From Leminorella richardii (GTDB lineage: Bacteria; Pseudomonadota; Gammaproteobacteria; Enterobacterales; Enterobacteriaceae): a stretch of 64,000 nt of DNA. The notes under the pieces are model-generated. The model did not search any database, was not told the DNA's origin, and saw only the letters and a program-made list of their open reading frames with translations. The position numbers were made by a program, and so were the translations under genes. Numbering within the stretch: the stretch's first letter is position 1; every line of letters begins with the position of its first letter. Shown here piece by piece: positions 61,016-64,000 of this stretch. The DNA lies in contig NZ_LS483470.1 of assembly GCF_900478135.1 (NCBI RefSeq), forward strand, positions 737,501 to 801,500, read 5' to 3'.

Positions 61016-62179
61016 ATGAATCAGGAACAGCTAAAGCAGCAGTTAATCGAGTGGCGTCACTACCTGCATGCTCACCCGGAAAGCGCCTTTGAAGAGCAGA
61101 ATACCTCGGACTTTATTGCCGAAAAGCTCGAACAAATGGGGATTGAGGTACATCGGCAGATCGGTAAAACAGGGCTGGTGGGGGTACTGAAGTGCGGAGA
61201 CGGTGACGGTGTTATCGGCATTCGGGCCGATATTGATTCCATCCAGTTGACTGAGCAGGGGGACAGACCCTACCGCTCAACTACCCCTAACCGCATGCAC
61301 GGATGCGGTCACGACGGCCATACGTCTATCGCGCTGGGGGCAGCTCGGCTGCTGTTAGAGCGAAGAAACTTCAACGGCACTGTGTGCTTTGTATTTCAGC
61401 CCGCAGAAGAGCCGGGCTACGGCGCTAACGCCATGATGGAAGACGGCCTGCTGGAGCGCTTTGGCATTCAGGAGATTTACGGCTTGCACAATATGCCCGG
61501 CATGAAGGCGGGTACAATCTCAACTCGCGTTGGCGGCATTATGGCCAGCGAGGACAACTTCGTTATCAAGATTAGGGGTCAGGGCTCACATGCCGCTCGC
61601 CCACACATGAGCAGAGATCCGCTGGTTATCGCTGCTGAAATTATTATGGCACTGCAAACGGTGGTGTCTCGTAACGTAGATCCTAATGTGCCCGCTGTGA
61701 TCTCCTGTACTGAACTACACACCGACGGTATTCGCAACGCAATCCCCACTCATGTAGAAATCAAGGGCGATACGCGCAGCTACTCGCCAGAGGTTCAGGA
61801 TCTGCTGGAAACGCGCATGCGGGTAATCAGCGAGAGCCTGTGCGCAATGAACGGTGCGGAGTGTGAATTCTCTTATACCCACGAGTTTGCGCCGACGGTC
61901 AACTGGGAGTCCTGTGTTAACGTTGCGGTGGAGGCGGCGAAGCGGGTTGTTGGTGAAGATAGCGTCAACGGCAGTGTGCAGCAGATGATGATTTCGGAAG
62001 ATTTCGGTGCCTTCCTGCAAAAAATCCCCGGCTGCTTTGTCTTTTTAGGCAATGGTGATGATACCGATGCTAAAGGCAGCACTCCCTTACACAACGCCTG
62101 CTATGACTTCAATGACGATATTTTACTCACTGGCGCAGAGTATTTTGCTGAAATAGTGAAGATTCGCTTGCCAAAATAA
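61016..62179 (+). CDS. M20-family amidohydrolase (N-acyl amino acid deacylase type)
   Basis: A 387-residue metallo-amidohydrolase of the hippurate hydrolase/aminoacylase group. Metal ligands sit in HGCGHDGHTS (Cys97, His99), FQPAEEPGYGA (Glu pair), GLHNMPG and near the C-terminus in PLHN. The gene is 76 bases after the permease and has its own SD (ACGGAG). In this setting it may release diaminopropionate from an N-acyl form before DpaL acts; the exact substrate is not shown by sequence. Confidence 0.85.
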   Translation: MNQEQLKQQLIEWRHYLHAHPESAFEEQNTSDFIAEKLEQMGIEVHRQIGKTGLVGVLKCGDGDGVIGIRADIDSIQLTEQGDRPYRSTTPNRMHGCGHDGHTSIALGAARLLLERRNFNGTVCFVFQPAEEPGYGANAMMEDGLLERFGIQEIYGLHNMPGMKAGTISTRVGGIMASEDNFVIKIRGQGSHAARPHMSRDPLVIAAEIIMALQTVVSRNVDPNVPAVISCTELHTDGIRNAIPTHVEIKGDTRSYSPEVQDLLETRMRVISESLCAMNGAECEFSYTHEFAPTVNWESCVNVAVEAAKRVVGEDSVNGSVQQMMISEDFGAFLQKIPGCFVFLGNGDDTDAKGSTPLHNACYDFNDDILLTGAEYFAEIVKIRLPK

Positions 62180-62198
62180 GTATCAACTCTATTGCTGT

Positions 62199-62233
62199 AC
62201 TAAAAGTGCGCTTCGACGATCGGGCGCACTTTT
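62199..62233 (+). terminator. Terminator after the amidohydrolase gene
   Basis: TAAAAGTGCGC and GCGCACTTTTA are perfect 11-base arms around TTCGACGATCGG, then CTTTTTGC. It ends the dpaL-permease-amidohydrolase unit. Confidence 0.85.
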
Positions 62234-62871
62234 ACTTTTTGCTGTGGATGATTCTGGCAACCATATTGGATTTTCTATCAGCATCGCGGCTAAAAAAAGA
62301 ACAGGCTGCCAGCGAACTAAATCACAAAGTGTTATTTTCCCCTCTTTGGGTAAAGGAGCTATTTAATAGTCTATTTCTAATTTTTTATTTTAAAAATTAC
62401 GGATTATCTCGAATTTAATTGTTTTTTTATCGGAGAAATCGTGTTTTTTGAAATATAAGCCTTAGCCAATATGAAAGCATTTTGAGATGAGAATATAAAA
62501 ATAAGAAGTAGATCAATGTTATTCAATACTTTGAATTATAATGATTTTTATTCCTATCTTTCGATTTTTTTAATAAAAAATCATTTAAATACAAAGAATA
62601 ACGTTAGTTATGACAGACAGGCGAATAAGCGTTAGTATACTCCGATTGAGGTACCGGCAGGCTGTTTTTTGAACGGAATCATATTTTTGACAATGGATAT
62701 TGTTACTTTATTCACTTTTATTTCTGAAATTAGCTCATCTAACAATTCCATTATGTATTTTATTATATAACGATAGTTGGGCGGTCTTCAATGGGTTGTG
62801 TAATTAAATATATAACGATGTGTAACGCTTTACTATAAAAATGTTTTTTAACAAAGAAGGTTATTTTCACT
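62234..62871. other. AT-rich leader region of the pentahaem cytochrome gene
   Basis: About 640 bases, very AT-rich. I looked for FNR (TTGAT-N4-ATCAA) and Tor boxes and found no good match. A 70-codon frame at 62206-62418 begins inside the terminator and is hydrophobic junk. The promoter of the cytochrome gene should be in the last 250 bases. Confidence 0.45.
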
Positions 62872-63963
62872 ATGGCAATAAGGAAGTCTAAGCTTTTCTG
62901 GGGCATTGTCCTGGGAGCTATTATTGGGGCAATCGCGTTTGGTGGCAGCTCTTATATGCTGCATAAAACCTCAGAAACCAGTTTCTGTCTATCCTGTCAC
63001 ACGATGCAGGCGCCGTATGAGGAGTATCAGGGTTCTGTTCATTTCAAAAACCAAAAAGGCATACGCGCCGAGTGTTCTGACTGCCATATTCCACAGGAAC
63101 CGCTCGACTTCTTTATCGCCAAGATGAAGGCCAGTAAAGACGTTTACCATCAGTTTGTCAGCAAAAAAATCGACACGCCGGAGCTGTATGAAGAGCACCG
63201 TTTGGCAATGGCGCAAACGGTTTGGGATCAGCTAAAGGCGACTGACTCAGCCACCTGCCGTTCCTGCCATACGTTTGACGCAATGGATTTAGCCTCTCAA
63301 AGCCAGGATGCGCAGAAGATGCACAACCTCGGCATTAAAGAGAAGCAGACCTGTATCGATTGCCACAAGGGTGTCGCTCACTTCCCGCCTGAAATCAAAA
63401 TAGATGACAAAGCGCTGGATGAAGTGATGGCTACAGCGAAGCAGACTACAGCAGAAGCCAAAGAGGTCTATCCGGCAACGCCTATCAAGATGGGTGATTT
63501 AGCGACTGTGTATCCGGCGACGGCACTGAAGGTGATCAAGGCAGACGGCGCAACGCGTGAAGTTGAACTGCTTGGCTCACAGATGAAAGGCGCCGAGCAG
63601 GTTATCTATCTGGCACAGGGGCAGCGTCTGATCCTCGCAAGCCTGAGTGAAGCAGGGCAGGCCGCTCTGAAGGTTCAGGGTGACTACGTTAAGGATGACT
63701 ACGACAATGAGTGGCGCCCGGTCAGCCTGACGGGAACGGTTACTGAACCCGTATTGGCCGATAGAAAAGCGCTGTGGGGCTATGCAGAAAACCTGGATAC
63801 CGTCTACTGTTCCGGCTGTCACGCCAAGATTTCATCCAAGCACTATACCGCCAACGCCTGGCCCGCAGTTGCTAAAGGCATGGGGGATAGGACTGACATT
63901 ACGCCACAGAATTTAGATATTTTGACCAGGTATTTCCAATACAACGCGAAAGATATGAAGTAA
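62872..63963 (+). CDS. Pentahaem c-type cytochrome, NapC/NirT family (TorC/TorY-like)
   Basis: A membrane-anchored quinol-oxidising cytochrome that passes electrons to a periplasmic S- or N-oxide reductase. One N-terminal helix (about 9-30) anchors it. Haem motifs CxxCH are at 39-43, 68-72, 129-133, 161-165 and, in the C-terminal TorC-specific domain, 313-317. Its 363 residues compare with 366 in E. coli TorY, which it resembles more than TorC. AAGAAGG precedes the ATG. A reductase gene (torZ- or torA-like) is expected just after the window. Confidence 0.92.
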   Translation: MAIRKSKLFWGIVLGAIIGAIAFGGSSYMLHKTSETSFCLSCHTMQAPYEEYQGSVHFKNQKGIRAECSDCHIPQEPLDFFIAKMKASKDVYHQFVSKKIDTPELYEEHRLAMAQTVWDQLKATDSATCRSCHTFDAMDLASQSQDAQKMHNLGIKEKQTCIDCHKGVAHFPPEIKIDDKALDEVMATAKQTTAEAKEVYPATPIKMGDLATVYPATALKVIKADGATREVELLGSQMKGAEQVIYLAQGQRLILASLSEAGQAALKVQGDYVKDDYDNEWRPVSLTGTVTEPVLADRKALWGYAENLDTVYCSGCHAKISSKHYTANAWPAVAKGMGDRTDITPQNLDILTRYFQYNAKDMK

Positions 63964-64000
63964 TACAGAGATGTAGCAGTAGGACTTGAAATAATTATTA

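Noticed and set aside
62206..62418. 70-codon frame after the amidohydrolase
   Set aside because: It begins within the terminator stem and its translation is hydrophobic filler from AT-rich DNA.
62500..62720. FNR or Tor box before the pentahaem cytochrome gene
   Set aside because: Sequences such as TAGATCAATGTTATTCAA only loosely resemble an FNR site, and no CTGTTCATAT-type Tor box was found.
1..64000. tRNA or rRNA genes
   Set aside because: I saw no cloverleaf with a TTCGA-type arm or rRNA core sequence in the gaps; a covariance-model scan would be needed to exclude them fully.

Overview
The window reads as chromosome of a member of the Enterobacterales. The first 18 kb keep the E. coli gene order tsf-pyrH-frr-ispC-uppS-cdsA-rseP-bamA-skp-lpxD-fabZ-lpxA-lpxB-rnhB-dnaE-accA, with proteins close in length and sequence to the E. 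coli ones. The yaeR(gloA2)-tilS-rof-yaeP-yaeQ block, which in E. coli follows accA after a single gene, lies here about 22 kb further on. The GC-moderate coding DNA, the citrate lyase and diaminopropionate loci and the TorC/TorY-type cytochrome suit a gut or environmental enterobacterium outside Escherichia. The Budviciaceae are one possibility, but the sequence alone cannot settle the genus.

Layout. 1-17976: translation, isoprenoid/phospholipid, outer-membrane, lipid A and replication genes, all on +. 18119-19486: a Zur-type operator and a His-rich periplasmic DUF4198 protein, then a small unknown gene. 19553-20299: an UxuR-like GntR regulator. 20658-25756: an AT-rich accessory island with a SymE-like protein, an ankyrin-like gene remnant, a SEFIR-domain protein likely involved in phage defence, a YodC-like/DUF6953 pair, a possible HEPN protein and a Tai4-like immunity protein. 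25852-27450: ybiT. 27639-34263 (-): a sugar-acid operon (FGGY kinase, 2-hydroxyacid dehydrogenase, zinc dehydrogenase, SDR, GntP-family permease, Eda). 34645-35415: a methyltransferase. 35574-40168 (-): lldP-lutABC for L-lactate. 40349-43837: gloA2, tilS, a small cytochrome c, rof, yaeP, yaeQ. 43946-45583: a second ABC1/UbiB-type kinase. 46292-47600: two stand-alone IS1 InsA-like zinc-ribbon/HTH proteins in very T-rich DNA. 47935-57372: a citrate fermentation locus citAB-citS-citDEF-citCXG, in which citE carries a frameshift and citF and citC are separated by a remarkable chain of small hairpins. 57376-62179: an Lrp-type regulator, diaminopropionate ammonia-lyase, a serine/threonine-type permease and an M20 amidohydrolase. 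62872-63963: a pentahaem TorC/TorY cytochrome, whose reductase would lie beyond the window.

How the genes work together. The left third is housekeeping envelope biogenesis. The rest is mostly carbon and energy acquisition: sugar acids feeding the Entner-Doudoroff aldolase, lactate oxidation, anaerobic citrate cleavage, amino-acid deamination to pyruvate and anaerobic electron transfer. A defence/toxin-immunity hotspot sits between accA and ybiT. The strongest items for follow-up are the hairpin chain at 54615-54775, the Zur-box DUF4198 gene, the SEFIR gene with its adjacent palindrome, the paired InsA-like proteins and the broken citE.
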